DNA of 56,167 bases, taken from contig NZ_LXXZ01000083.1 in the NCBI RefSeq assembly GCF_003244875.1, forward strand, positions 1-56,167. Reading direction: 5' to 3'. Position 1 is the stretch's first letter. Each line of letters begins with the position of its first letter. The translations under genes were made by a program, and so were the position numbers. Under the pieces are notes generated by a model that made no database searches, was not told the DNA's origin, and saw nothing but the letters and a program-made list of their open reading frames with translations. The DNA is from Stenotrophomonas sepilia. GTDB lineage: Bacteria; Pseudomonadota; Gammaproteobacteria; Xanthomonadales; Xanthomonadaceae. Below are positions 9,777 to 18,282 of the stretch, piece after piece.

Positions 9777-10264
9777 GGGCTTTCCGGTAGTGCCGGCCGC
9801 TGGCCGGCAACCTGCCGCCGCGTGATTCCCACGGATGCCGGCCAGCGGCCGGCACGACCCTGGCGATGCACGCGGAGCGTCGTTTCGCCGCAGTGGATCA
9901 CGCCGCTGTGGCGTGCCGGTCCATCACCCCCACGCGCTCCACGCCTGAGGCCTTTCCGGTAGTGCCGGCCGCTGGCCGGCAACCTGCCGCCGCGTGATTC
10001 CCACGGATGCCGGCCAGCGGCCGGCACGACCCTGGCGATGCACGCGGAGCGTCGTTTCGCCGCAGTGGATCACGCCGCTGTGGCGTGCCGGTCCATCACC
10101 CCCACGCGCTCCACGCCTGAGGGCTTTCCGGTAGTGCCGGCCGCTGGCCGGCAACCCGCAGCCCTGCAATTCCCTGGGATTGCCGGCCAGCGGCCGGCAC
10201 TACCATGGTGATGCACGCGGAGTGTCGTTTTGCCGCAGTGGATCACGCCGCTGTGGCGTGCCGG
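9771..10264. repeat. Three tandem copies of a 172-bp SMAG-containing unit
   Basis: Unit 1 (9771-9942) and unit 2 (9943-10114) are nearly identical. Unit 3 (10115-10264) is diverged in its second SMAG half and ends just before the diguanylate cyclase promoter. Each unit starts with GCCTGAGG, which in unit 1 contains the frmB stop codon. Each contains two inverted SMAG palindromes and the sequence TGCACGCGGAG(C/T)GTCGTTT. No gene is present in the 532-bp gap. Confidence 0.9.
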
Positions 10265-10269
10265 CGCGC

Positions 10270-10275
10270 TATCGT
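10270..10275 (+). promoter_or_regulatory. Candidate -10 box of the diguanylate cyclase gene
   Basis: TATCGT, immediately after tandem unit 3, 33 bp before the ATG at 10309. A GGGGGG ribosome-binding site follows. Weak match to consensus. Confidence 0.3.
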
Positions 10276-10308
10276 GCGCTCAGACGGCCTTGCGGATCGG
10301 GGGGATGC

Positions 10309-11754
10309 ATGCCGGTAGTGCTGGCGCTGCTGTACGTGCTCTGCCATGGGCTGGCCGTGGCGTTCTGGCCGAGCCCGGCGGGCGTGGGTTCTTTCCTGTT
10401 CCTGACCGGCGCACCGCTGCTGGCCGCCGCCGCGTGCCTGCTGCGGGCGCAACGTGACCGCGCCGCTCTGGGCTGGCGTTCTACCGCGATGGCACTGCTG
10501 CTGTGGGCCGGTGGCATGACGTTCAACATGGTGGATGCGCTGGGTGCCGGCCGGGCTGACTTCACCCCACGCGTCAGCCTGTTGTTGTACGTGCTGTATG
10601 GCGTGCCGCTGGTGTTCATCCTGGCCCGGGCACGCCGCGAGCGCCCGAGCATCAGCCTGATCGACGCGGCGATGGCGGCGCTGCTGGGTGTGCTGTTCTT
10701 CGTGCACACCGCATCGTTCGCCGCCCGTGTCGAGGTCGACGCCCATGCCATGTCCAACATGCAGCGCATGTTCGACATCCAGAACCTGTGTATCGCCGCG
10801 TTCGCCGTGGTGCGATGGCTGGCCGGCGACGTGCCCGAACGGCGCAGGTTCTTCCGTGCACTGGCGCTGTACGCACTGGCCTATCTGCTGGTGGCCTACT
10901 ACATCAACCACTACACCTCCGATGATGCATTCGGTGCGTTCAACGACCTGCTGATCGACGTACCTTTTCTGCTGATCGCCTGCATGGCGCTGGACACGGC
11001 GCCGGACACAGGCACCACGGCACACCCGCGGCTGGCGAGGACGGTGCAGGCCGCCGGTCCGATCATCCTGCCGTTGCTGCTGCTGGTGGTCGGCACGCTG
11101 GTGGTCGATCATGCGCGGCCGTTGGCCGTCGCGGGCTTCGTCGTAGCCACCCTTGGTTTCGGCCTGCGCAGCGTCCTGCTGCAGACCGATCTGCTGGAGC
11201 GTCAGGCGGCGCTGGATCAACTGGCGCGGCAGGATGGCCTCACCGGCGTGGCCAATCGCCGCGAGTTCGACGCGCGGCTGACCTCCGAGTGGAATCGCGC
11301 GCGGCGCAGCGGCACCGAGCTGGGCCTGCTGCTGGTGGATATCGACCACTTCAAGGCCTTCAACGACCGGCACGGCCATCCGGCCGGTGATCGTTGCCTG
11401 CAGGCGGTGGCCGGGGTGCTGAAGGGCGTCGCAGGTCGCGGCAGTGACAGCGTTGCGCGTTATGGCGGTGAAGAATTCGCTGTCATTGTGCCTGGAAGCC
11501 CACTGTCGGGCGTGCTGGCGCTGGCCGAGCGCCTGCGCGAAGCGGTCGAAGCGCTGCCATTGCCGGAAGGCCCGGTCAGCATCAGCGTCGGCGTGGGCTA
11601 CCTGCACCCACCGGCGCTGGCCAGTGCCGACCAGCTGCTGGCCGATGCCGATGCCGGCCTGTATGCCGCAAAGCGTGCCGGCCGCAACCGGGTGGTCCTG
11701 CATGCGCGCGTGCTGGATGACGAGGGCAACGCGCACGGCACCATGGACTGTTGA
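10309..11754 (+). CDS. Membrane-bound diguanylate cyclase (GGDEF domain)
   Basis: 481 residues. The first ~300 residues form about eight hydrophobic segments with short loops, an integral-membrane sensory region without an obvious ligand motif. The C-terminal ~165 residues are a GGDEF domain (ALDQLARQDGLTGVANRREFDARL ... VARYGGEEFAV). The active-site variant GGEEF is catalytically competent in the family. An RxxD inhibitory site is present as RGSD exactly five residues before GGEEF, so product feedback by cyclic di-GMP is expected. The start at 10309 gives a membrane segment directly (MPVVLALLYVLCHGLAVAFW). An ATG at 10305 is out of frame. It would raise cyclic di-GMP, which promotes biofilm and lowers motility. 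Confidence 0.9.
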   Translation: MPVVLALLYVLCHGLAVAFWPSPAGVGSFLFLTGAPLLAAAACLLRAQRDRAALGWRSTAMALLLWAGGMTFNMVDALGAGRADFTPRVSLLLYVLYGVPLVFILARARRERPSISLIDAAMAALLGVLFFVHTASFAARVEVDAHAMSNMQRMFDIQNLCIAAFAVVRWLAGDVPERRRFFRALALYALAYLLVAYYINHYTSDDAFGAFNDLLIDVPFLLIACMALDTAPDTGTTAHPRLARTVQAAGPIILPLLLLVVGTLVVDHARPLAVAGFVVATLGFGLRSVLLQTDLLERQAALDQLARQDGLTGVANRREFDARLTSEWNRARRSGTELGLLLVDIDHFKAFNDRHGHPAGDRCLQAVAGVLKGVAGRGSDSVARYGGEEFAVIVPGSPLSGVLALAERLREAVEALPLPEGPVSISVGVGYLHPPALASADQLLADADAGLYAAKRAGRNRVVLHARVLDDEGNAHGTMDC

Positions 11755-11800
11755 GCGGACCAGCCCATGGCGTGTCGCCCGTCCAGGGACATCGCACTGG

Positions 11801-11857
11801 GTAGTGCCGGCCGCTGGCCGGCATCACCTCGGTTGCCGGCCAGCGGCCGGCACTACC
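11801..11857. repeat. Inverted pair of SMAG palindromes
   Basis: GTAGTGCCGGCCGCTGGCCGGC followed 9 bp later by its inverted partner ending CACTACC. It separates the convergent diguanylate cyclase gene and the small hypothetical gene. Confidence 0.85.
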
Positions 11858-11868
11858 ACGGCGTGGCC

Positions 11869-12207
11869 TCAACGCACGTCGCGCAGTTCCCAGTGGTGGC
11901 CGGCCAGCAGGCGCAGGCGCTGCTTGAACACGTCACTGTCGATACGGGTGGTGGCGACCAGGTTGATGCGCAGGTCCTTCTGCTCGCCGGTCACGGTGGC
12001 GTCCGGATCGGTCACGCCCCACTGCGGTTCCACCGCATCCGGGTCGGGTTGCTTGGCTTTCCAGCGCTCGAACAGCGTGCCGCTGCGCAGGGCGTCCTGC
12101 AGCTCTTCGGCGAAACCGGCGGCGCCCTGCGAATGGAAGGACAGGTCAGGGTCGTTGCCGCGGGCCTTGGACGGGTCGGGCAGGCTGATGTGGTACTGCG
12201 CAGGCAT
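11869..12207 (-). CDS. Conserved-looking hypothetical protein
   Basis: 112 residues, cytosolic, acidic, no membrane segment or signal peptide. A strong AAGGAG site lies 6 nt before the ATG at 12207, and codon use matches the neighbours, so it appears to be a genuine gene. Recognisable stretches are YHISLPDPSKARGNDPDLSFHSQGAA and FAEELQDALRSGTLFERWKA, which look like a short regulatory or accessory protein. I cannot assign a family. It lies 77 bp downstream of the degV gene on the same strand and could be its last operon partner. Confidence 0.7.
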   Translation of the reverse strand: MPAQYHISLPDPSKARGNDPDLSFHSQGAAGFAEELQDALRSGTLFERWKAKQPDPDAVEPQWGVTDPDATVTGEQKDLRINLVATTRIDSDVFKQRLRLLAGHHWELRDVR

Positions 12208-12284
12208 GAAGTTCTCCTTGAAGTGCGGCAAGGCTGGCACAACCGTGGTGGAATCGATGTGCAGATTCCAGCCACGGTCGGCCT

Positions 12285-13226
12285 TCATTCAAACCGATGT
12301 GGCCCATCGGCGAAACCCACCGTGACCGCGCCCTTGCCGACATTGACCATGCCGGTCAGGCTCATCACCGATTCGTACACGGTCACGCCATGGCCGGCGC
12401 AGACCTCCTTCATCTGTGCGTAGCCGGGCAGGCTGCGCAGCTCATCCAGCTCACCGCCGTAGCTGACGCATACCGTCGGCGTCATCAGCCCGGCACGCAC
12501 GCGCTGGCTGACCACCGCGAACAGCTTCTGCACGGCACTGTCGAAGCCCTTGATCTTGGCCACCGGCCCGGTCTGGCCACGGTAGCCGTGCAGCACCGGC
12601 TTGATGTCCAGCGCGCTGCCCAGTGCGGCGCTGAGCAGGCCGACGCTGCGGTCACCCTTGTGTCGTGCACGCGCGCGCATGTAGTACAGGTCGCGGGTGA
12701 TCATGTAGCCGTGCACATTGCCGGCCAGTTCTTCCAGCCGTTCGCGGATCTGCTGCACGCTGGCACCACTGTCACGCAGGCGAACCGCCTCCACTGCGGT
12801 CACGGCCTGCGCAGCGAACAGGTTCTGGGTATCGAGCACGCGCAGCGCGAACGGCGAGTTGTAGCCCGCTGCCTGCCGCACCGGCTTGTAATCGTTGAGG
12901 ATGGCGAAGCTGGCCTGCAGCGCATTGTCGTGGATCGGGCTGCGGGTCTTGGTGATGGTCATGCAGAACACGTGGTCGTAATCGATCACCAGCTGCTGCA
13001 GGAACAGGTCGCGGATCTGGTTGACACTGAAGGGGATGGTCTCCGCCTCGGCACCGTGCTCGGCCACGTGTGCATGCAGGAAACTCAGCGTGGCCTGCTC
13101 ATCGCGATGATCGGCCAGAACCGCTTCACCGATTCGTACGGTGATCGGCAGCAGCACGATGTTGTGCTCGGCAATGAAGTCCTGCGGCAGGTCGCAGGCC
13201 GAGTCGACGACGATTCCGATGCGCAT
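12285..13226 (-). CDS. DegV-family fatty-acid-binding protein
   Basis: 313 residues. DegV proteins bind a single fatty acid between two domains; in Gram-positive bacteria the FakB members present fatty acid to the kinase FakA. Family features visible are the N-terminal IVVDSACDLPQDFI, followed by VLLPITVRIG, and TIPFSVNQIRDLF, where S. aureus FakB has TSQPS-type fatty-acid contacts. The C-terminal domain has SALDIKPVLHGYRGQTGPVAKIKG. No FakA-like kinase is encoded nearby, so the partner is unknown. The gene has a GGAGGGGGAG ribosome-binding site. It follows the isomerase gene by about 95 bp on the same strand. Confidence 0.88.
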   Translation of the reverse strand: MRIGIVVDSACDLPQDFIAEHNIVLLPITVRIGEAVLADHRDEQATLSFLHAHVAEHGAEAETIPFSVNQIRDLFLQQLVIDYDHVFCMTITKTRSPIHDNALQASFAILNDYKPVRQAAGYNSPFALRVLDTQNLFAAQAVTAVEAVRLRDSGASVQQIRERLEELAGNVHGYMITRDLYYMRARARHKGDRSVGLLSAALGSALDIKPVLHGYRGQTGPVAKIKGFDSAVQKLFAVVSQRVRAGLMTPTVCVSYGGELDELRSLPGYAQMKEVCAGHGVTVYESVMSLTGMVNVGKGAVTVGFADGPHRFE

Positions 13227-13321
13227 CCGCGGCTCCCCCTCCAGGGCGGTTGTAGGTTCGGAAACGTGAAATCTATCTCAAATTCTGGCGTGGCGCGCGA
13301 GGGAAACGCGCCAGGCCCTGT

Positions 13322-13954
13322 TCAGCGACTGCGCTGCACGGCCACCGGAAGTTCGGCCAGGCGCTGCCATTCGGGCTGCTGCAGCAGGGCGGGATCGGCC
13401 AGCACGGCGGCCATCAACGGATGGGCGTCGTTGCCCCAGAACAGTTCGTCATCGATGACCAGGGTCGGTACGCCGAACACGCCGGCAGCAATGGCGGCCT
13501 CGGTGTTCCTCCGCAGCTGCTCCTTGACCGCGGGGGCCGCGATGGCGCTGGCGACATCCTCGATCCCCAGCCGCGCAGCCGGTTCGCGCAGGGCCTCGGC
13601 GCTATCGGCGGCATTGCCGTCGCGCCAGATCCAGTCGAACAGCACGTCCACCGCCTGCACGCTGCCACCGGCGGCCAGGCACAGCCGCAGGGCAGACAAC
13701 GGGTTGAACGGGTGGCCCGGCGGGAACCGCAGCGGTGTTCCTTCGGCCTGCGCAGTCCACAGCAGCTGGCGGTACATGAAGCGGCGCTTGGCCGGAATCT
13801 CGGCCGGCCCGAGGTTGCCCAGGTGATGCAGCACGGCACCGAAGGCGATCGGCACGGTCTGGATCTGTGCGAACTGGGGTAGCTGCTTCAGCTTCTGCCA
13901 ATGCAGGTAGGAATAGGGCGAGACGAAGTCGAAGTACCAGCGCAGGGTGGCCAT
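13322..13954 (-). CDS. 2-hydroxychromene-2-carboxylate isomerase-like protein (DsbA/GST-kappa fold)
   Basis: 210 residues, DsbA-like thioredoxin fold with helical insert. The N-terminus LRWYFDFVSPYSYLHWQKL carries the serine of the S-P-Y-S motif that replaces the CxxC of DsbA, as in glutathione-dependent HCCA isomerase and GST kappa. GVFGVPTLVIDDELFWGND is the conserved cis-proline region. HCCA isomerases use glutathione in naphthalene breakdown, but no such pathway is present, so a broader glutathione-dependent role is likely. It is the last gene of a minus-strand operon with two amidohydrolases (23 bp after the second). The start was placed at MATLRWYFDF because the frame upstream belongs to the previous gene. 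Confidence 0.88.
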   Translation of the reverse strand: MATLRWYFDFVSPYSYLHWQKLKQLPQFAQIQTVPIAFGAVLHHLGNLGPAEIPAKRRFMYRQLLWTAQAEGTPLRFPPGHPFNPLSALRLCLAAGGSVQAVDVLFDWIWRDGNAADSAEALREPAARLGIEDVASAIAAPAVKEQLRRNTEAAIAAGVFGVPTLVIDDELFWGNDAHPLMAAVLADPALLQQPEWQRLAELPVAVQRSR

Positions 13955-13977
13955 GCAGGTTTCCTTGGATAACGAGG

Positions 13978-15240
13978 TCAGGGCTGCGCGTTGCGCTGCA
14001 GGTAGCGGTCGCGCAGTTCGGTCTGGCGCGAGCGCATCGGCATCGCCCGGCCGCCCAGCCAGACCTGTTCGGCATAGTGCGCCACGTCCAGCGGGTCGCC
14101 CTCCCACAGCACCAGGTCGGCACGCTTGCCCGGCTCGATGCTGCCGATCTGGTCGGCCACGCCGAACGCCTGCGCCGGCACCCGGGTCAGGCCGGCCAGG
14201 CCGTCGGCCCAGGGCAAACCGTTGGCCACGGCATTGCCGGCCAGCTGGCGCATCTTGCGGGCGTTGTGCGAGGCGTCGCCACGCTGCACGAACGAGACCG
14301 CCACGCCGGAACGTTGCAGGCGTGCCGCATTTTCCAGCGTGGCGCCGATCTGGTCGAAGCTGGCCGGCAGGTTGGACAACACATCGACGAACACCGGTAC
14401 CTGTGCGGCGGCCAGCTCCGGCGCCAGCTGCCAGGCTTCGCTGCCACCGGCGATGGCGATCTTCACCTTTTCGCGGGCGGCCCAGCGCAGCAGCTGGCGA
14501 ATGTCCGCAGCGCGGTCCACCTCCACCACGATGCGGCCGTGCCCGGCCAGGTAGCGGCTGAGCGTGCGGCGCCCGGCCGGCGTCAGCAGCGCGTGCGGTG
14601 AGTCCGCGGCAACCTGGCCACGCGCCTCGTCCACCATCTGCTGCAACAGCATCCATTGCGCGGCACGCGACTGCCCGGTCAGCTCCACTGCGGCCGACCC
14701 CAGGCGCAGGAACAGCGCGCGCGGCCCGAGGGGATCGGCGCTGCCGTCCAGCCGCATCACGCCACCCTGGCCTGCAACGAAGCCGCCACCGGTGGCCGCC
14801 CCCAGGGCGGTGAAGCCGATGCCGTCCAGGCGTGCCACCGGGATCAGCACCGAGGCCGGGTTGTACGCCAGGGTGACATCGAACTCGGGGCGCAACGGTT
14901 GTTCGCCGATCTTCAACGTGCTGTCGACCGTGCTCGCTTCACCGGAGACCTCTTCGATGCCGATCTCGGTGATGCCCCCGAACAGCGCCGGTGTCAGCGG
15001 ACGGCCATCGGCCTCGACCACGCTGGCCCCGGCCGGGGCGGACAGCCCGCTGCCGACGGCGCGGATGATCCCGCCCTGCACCAGCACATCGGCGTGCTGC
15101 AGGCTGCCGCGCGCGCTGGCCGTATGTACGGTCGCGTTGCGCACCAGCAGGTCCTGCGCCTGCACGGATGCGGAGAGGCAGGCCAGCACCATGACCGTAG
15201 CGCCGAGCAATGCCCGGCGACGCTTGTTCAACGCGCCCAT
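13978..15240 (-). CDS. Amidohydrolase-like exported protein lacking metal ligands
   Basis: 420 residues with an N-terminal signal peptide (MGALNKRRRALLGATVMVLACLSASVQAQ). It has the composite beta-sandwich and TIM-barrel layout of amidohydrolases: DLLVRNATVHTASARGSLQHADVLVQGGIIRAVG at the start and GSIEPGKRADLVLWEGDPLDVAHYAEQVWLGGRAM at the end. The usual G-L-I-D-x-H-x-H metal motif is replaced by ALFGGITEIG, so both first-shell histidines are missing. Its ATG overlaps the stop of the intact paralogue upstream (ATGA), suggesting tight coupling. It is probably a non-catalytic or structural partner of that enzyme. A substitute catalytic mechanism cannot be excluded. Confidence 0.85.
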   Translation of the reverse strand: MGALNKRRRALLGATVMVLACLSASVQAQDLLVRNATVHTASARGSLQHADVLVQGGIIRAVGSGLSAPAGASVVEADGRPLTPALFGGITEIGIEEVSGEASTVDSTLKIGEQPLRPEFDVTLAYNPASVLIPVARLDGIGFTALGAATGGGFVAGQGGVMRLDGSADPLGPRALFLRLGSAAVELTGQSRAAQWMLLQQMVDEARGQVAADSPHALLTPAGRRTLSRYLAGHGRIVVEVDRAADIRQLLRWAAREKVKIAIAGGSEAWQLAPELAAAQVPVFVDVLSNLPASFDQIGATLENAARLQRSGVAVSFVQRGDASHNARKMRQLAGNAVANGLPWADGLAGLTRVPAQAFGVADQIGSIEPGKRADLVLWEGDPLDVAHYAEQVWLGGRAMPMRSRQTELRDRYLQRNAQP

Positions 15241-16649
15241 CAGTGCACCTCCTGGCCAAGCTGGAAGTCGGAACGTGGCGTGGCCGCAGGTGCGCTGCGG
15301 TCGTACAGGCGGCGGCCGTCGATGAAGACCTGCTCGGCCAGCGCGTACGAGCTGAAGGGGTTGCCGTTCCACACCACCACGTCGGCCATCTTGCCGGCCT
15401 CCAGGGTGCCGGTCTGGCCTTCAATCCCCAGCGCCCTGGCGGCGTTGGCGGTCATCCAGGTGATGGCGTGTTCGGGGGGGATCTCCGGCATGCGTGCGCG
15501 GCGCGCGGCGGCAATCACCTTGGCCGCTTCCTGGTTCAGGCGCTGGATGCCTTCGGGGGAGTCGGAATGGACGATGGCGCAGCTGTTCTTCGGCCGATCG
15601 ACCAATGCGATGTTCTCCGGAATGCCGTCGAAGGCTTCCATCTTGAAGCCCCACCAGTCGGCCCACAGCGCGCCGCAGACGCCGTCGGCGGCCAGCCGGT
15701 CGGCCAGCTTGTAGGCCTCCACGCCGTGGTGGAAGGCGGCCACCTTGAAGCCGAATTCCTTGGCCAGGTCGAGCATGGTGGCCATCTCGTCGGCGCGGTA
15801 GCAATGGATATGCACGCGGATGTCGCCCTCGATCGCACCGGCCAGCGTGTCCAGCTTGAGATCGCGCTTGCCACCAGCATCACCGGCGCTGTCGCCCTTG
15901 TCGCTGCCGAACCAGCTCCTGCGCTTGGCCGGCTTCGGTTTGTTCTTGGCGATGTAGTCGGCGGCATCGATGAAGGCGGCGCGGTAGCCGGCAACGTTGC
16001 CCATCCGCGTGGCCGGAGCGACGCCCTTGCCTCCGCCGTACACCCGCTTCGGGTTCTCGCCGCAGGCCATCTTCAGCCCCCACGGTGCGCCGGGAAACTT
16101 CATCGCCTGGTAGGTGATGGCGGGGACGTTCTTCAGGGTCACACCACGGCCACCGACCAGGTTGGCCGAGCCCGGCAGCACCTGCATGCTGGTCACGCCG
16201 CCGGCCAGTGCGGTGGCGAAACCCGGGTCCTGCGGCCACACCGAGTGCTCGGCCCAGACGTTGGCGGTGACCGGTGCGGTCATCTCGTTGCCGTCGCTGT
16301 GCGCACCGACACCCGGGCTGGGATACACGCCCAGGTGCGAATGCACGTCGATCAGGCCCGGAGTGACCCACTTGCCCTGTGCATCAATGCGGGTGACAGC
16401 GGCATCGGCCTGCAGCTGGCGGCCGACGGCAACGATGCGGCCCTCGCGCAGCAGCACGTCGGCGTTGTCCAGGCGCTGGCCGGTGCCGGTCAGCACGGTG
16501 GCGTTCTGGATCAGCACCGGTGCATCGGGGTGTGCCTGGTAGGTGCTGGGGTAGGGATCGGCGACGAAGCGCGAGGCGCCCACCGCCGGTGTCGTGCTCA
16601 ATGAAAGCAGCGCCAGTGCCACCCCGGTGCGCAACAACGTCGATGCCAT
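15240..16649 (-). CDS. Exported amidohydrolase (imidazolonepropionase-like)
   Basis: 469 residues with a signal peptide (MASTLLRTGVALALLSLSTTPAVGA). The amidohydrolase frame is complete: VLIQNATVLTGTGQRLDNADVLL, then WVTPGLIDVHSHLGVYPSP with the H-x-H metal ligands, later VHIHCYRADEM and VAAFHHGVEAY with histidines suitable for a binuclear site, and IVHSDSPEGI for the catalytic aspartate. The C-terminus is LEAGKMADVVVWNGNPFSSYALAEQVFIDGRRLYD. It probably hydrolyses a cyclic amide or peptide-like compound in the periplasm; the substrate is unknown. First gene of an operon with a degenerate paralogue (4-nt overlap) and a DsbA-like isomerase. Confidence 0.88.
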   Translation of the reverse strand: MASTLLRTGVALALLSLSTTPAVGASRFVADPYPSTYQAHPDAPVLIQNATVLTGTGQRLDNADVLLREGRIVAVGRQLQADAAVTRIDAQGKWVTPGLIDVHSHLGVYPSPGVGAHSDGNEMTAPVTANVWAEHSVWPQDPGFATALAGGVTSMQVLPGSANLVGGRGVTLKNVPAITYQAMKFPGAPWGLKMACGENPKRVYGGGKGVAPATRMGNVAGYRAAFIDAADYIAKNKPKPAKRRSWFGSDKGDSAGDAGGKRDLKLDTLAGAIEGDIRVHIHCYRADEMATMLDLAKEFGFKVAAFHHGVEAYKLADRLAADGVCGALWADWWGFKMEAFDGIPENIALVDRPKNSCAIVHSDSPEGIQRLNQEAAKVIAAARRARMPEIPPEHAITWMTANAARALGIEGQTGTLEAGKMADVVVWNGNPFSSYALAEQVFIDGRRLYDRSAPAATPRSDFQLGQEVH

Positions 16650-16802
16650 GCAGTTCCCCTCGCAGCGTGATCCAGCCGCCGACGCTAGCCGGGCGATGGC
16701 GGGCTTGCCAAGTGACCTTCTTCACAGGCCTGCCGACGGTCGCTCGACGGCACCGGCCGGGTGGCTGAAAATATCCGGCCCCCACGCCGTACCGGACCGC
16801 CC

Positions 16803-17579
16803 ATGAAGAGCAAGCAGGAAATCGTCGACAACTGGCTGCCGCGCTACACCGGCGTGCCGCTGGACCAGTTCGGCCAGCACATCCTGCTGACCAACTTCGG
16901 CGGCTACCTGCACACCTTTTCCGAGCTGACCGGTGCGCCCATCATCGGCCTGGACCGGCCGATGGCCAGTGCCACCATCGACGGCATCACCATGATCAAC
17001 TTCGGCATGGGCAGCCCCAATGCCGCGATCATCATGGACCTGCTGTCGGCAGTGATGCCCAAGGCGGTACTGTTCCTGGGCAAGTGCGGTGGCCTCAAGC
17101 GCAAGAACCAGCTGGGTGACCTGGTGCTGCCGATCGCGGCGATCCGCGGCGAAGGTACGTCGGGCGACTACCTGCCGCCGGAAGTGCCAGCCTTGCCGGC
17201 GTTTGCGCTGCAGCGTGCAGTCTCGACCATGATCCGCGACCTCGGCCACGACTACTGGACCGGCACCGTCTACACCACCAACCGCCGGGTCTGGGAGCAC
17301 GACGAGGCCTTCAAGGAGCGGCTGCGGGCGATGCGCTGCATGGCCATCGACATGGAAACCGCCACCGTGTTCGCGGCCGGTTTCGCCAACCACATTCCCA
17401 GTGGCGCGCTGCTGCTGGTCTCGGACCAGCCGATGATCCCCGACGGGGTCAAGACCGAGGCTTCCGATGCCAAGGTCAGCTCCCAGTTCGTGGAAAACCA
17501 TATCCAGATCGGTATCGAGGCGCTTAAGCTTATCCGGCGCAACGGCAAGTCGGTCCGCCACCTGCGCTTCGATGAATGA
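16803..17579 (+). CDS. amn: AMP nucleosidase (short, catalytic-domain form)
   Basis: 258 residues of the PNP/UDP phosphorylase superfamily. It splits AMP to adenine and ribose-5-phosphate. MINFGMGSPNAAIIMDLLSAVMPKAVLFLGKCGGLK holds the phosphate and ribose binding elements. AIDMETATVFAAGFANHIPSGALLLVSDQPM has the conserved Met-Glu of the ribose site and the active-site Asp. E. coli Amn is nearly twice as long with an extra N-terminal regulatory domain; this short form is common in xanthomonads and other proteobacteria. The ATG at 16803 was chosen over an upstream in-frame ATG at 16761 because the extra residues are atypical. It is 43 bp upstream of the DUF924 gene. Confidence 0.88.
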   Translation: MKSKQEIVDNWLPRYTGVPLDQFGQHILLTNFGGYLHTFSELTGAPIIGLDRPMASATIDGITMINFGMGSPNAAIIMDLLSAVMPKAVLFLGKCGGLKRKNQLGDLVLPIAAIRGEGTSGDYLPPEVPALPAFALQRAVSTMIRDLGHDYWTGTVYTTNRRVWEHDEAFKERLRAMRCMAIDMETATVFAAGFANHIPSGALLLVSDQPMIPDGVKTEASDAKVSSQFVENHIQIGIEALKLIRRNGKSVRHLRFDE

Positions 17580-17622
17580 TGATGACGGCCTGGCGCGGCG
17601 CGCCGGCCCTGGGGAGTAGGTG

Positions 17623-18162
17623 ATGGACGTTGCCGCGCAAGTGGTGGATTTCTGGAAAGAAGCGGGCCCTGCGAAGTGGTTCGCCCGCGACGATGCGTTC
17701 GACGCGCAGTTCCGCCAGTTGTTCCTGGATGAGCATTTCGCCGCCGCTTCGCGTGGGCGTGAACACTGGCTGGGCAGTGCCGAGGGCGCACTGGCGCTGA
17801 TGCTGCTGCTGGACCAGTTCCCGCGCAACTGCTTCCGCGGTACTGCCCATTCCTATGCCACCGATGGCCTGGCCCGGCACTACGCCATGCGCGCCATCGA
17901 GGAAGGCCTGGACCTGCAGCTGGTGCCGAAGCTGCGCGCCTTCATCTACCTGCCGTTCGAGCACTCCGAGGACCCGTTGGACCAGGACCGTTCGGTGGCG
18001 ATGTTCGATGTGCTGGGCGACAAGGAATACCTGCAGTACGCCGAGCTGCACCGCGACATCATCCGCCGCTTCGGCCGTTTCCCGCACCGCAACGCAGTGC
18101 TGGGGCGCATTCCCTCGCCGGAGGAACTGGACTACCTGGCCGAAGGCGGTTTCGCCGGCTGA
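17623..18162 (+). CDS. DUF924-family protein
   Basis: 179 residues, all-alpha, TPR-like DUF924 domain over the whole length. Hallmarks are VVDFWKEAGPAKWFARDDAFDAQF, LLDQFPRNCFRGTAHSYATD, FIYLPFEHSEDPLDQDRSV and RFPHRNAVLGRIPSPEELDYL. The family is widespread in proteobacteria and some eukaryotes with no agreed biochemical role. The ATG at 17623 has GGGGAG just ahead; a GTG three bases upstream is also possible. Its stop codon is the first base of a 31-bp perfect-arm palindrome that probably terminates it. Confidence 0.88.
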   Translation: MDVAAQVVDFWKEAGPAKWFARDDAFDAQFRQLFLDEHFAAASRGREHWLGSAEGALALMLLLDQFPRNCFRGTAHSYATDGLARHYAMRAIEEGLDLQLVPKLRAFIYLPFEHSEDPLDQDRSVAMFDVLGDKEYLQYAELHRDIIRRFGRFPHRNAVLGRIPSPEELDYLAEGGFAG

Positions 18163-18230
18163 AAAAAGGGGACGGAGGGGATTAAGTCGTTTGTGGTATA
18201 AACGACTTAATCCCCTCCGTCCTCTTTTTT
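18162..18230. repeat. 31-bp-arm palindrome, probable bidirectional terminator
   Basis: Left arm 18162-18192 (AAAAAAGGGGACGGAGGGGA...) and right arm 18200-18230 are complementary at 30 of 31 positions, with loop GTGGTAT. The arms end in A-run and T-run, so both converging genes (DUF924 and the glutaredoxin gene) could stop here. The GGGGACGGAGGGGATTAAG look recalls palindromes associated with RAYT/IS200-like elements in gamma-proteobacteria. Confidence 0.85.
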
Positions 18231-18232
18231 CG

Positions 18233-18272
18233 GGGGCCAGATCCGCTTTCCGCAGGAAAGGGCGCTGACCCC
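18233..18272. repeat. Second adjacent palindrome
   Basis: GGGGCCAG at 18233-18240 pairs with CTGACCCC at 18265-18272, with an inner CTTTCC/GGAAAG stem. It is a separate stem-loop of about 40 bp directly after the 31-bp-arm palindrome, before the 3' end of the glutaredoxin gene. Confidence 0.6.
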
Positions 18273-18282
18273 GCGCCGTCAA

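Noticed and set aside
9771..10264. Tandem repeat considered as a CRISPR array
   Set aside because: The units are 172 bp and contiguous without unique spacers, and no cas genes are present.
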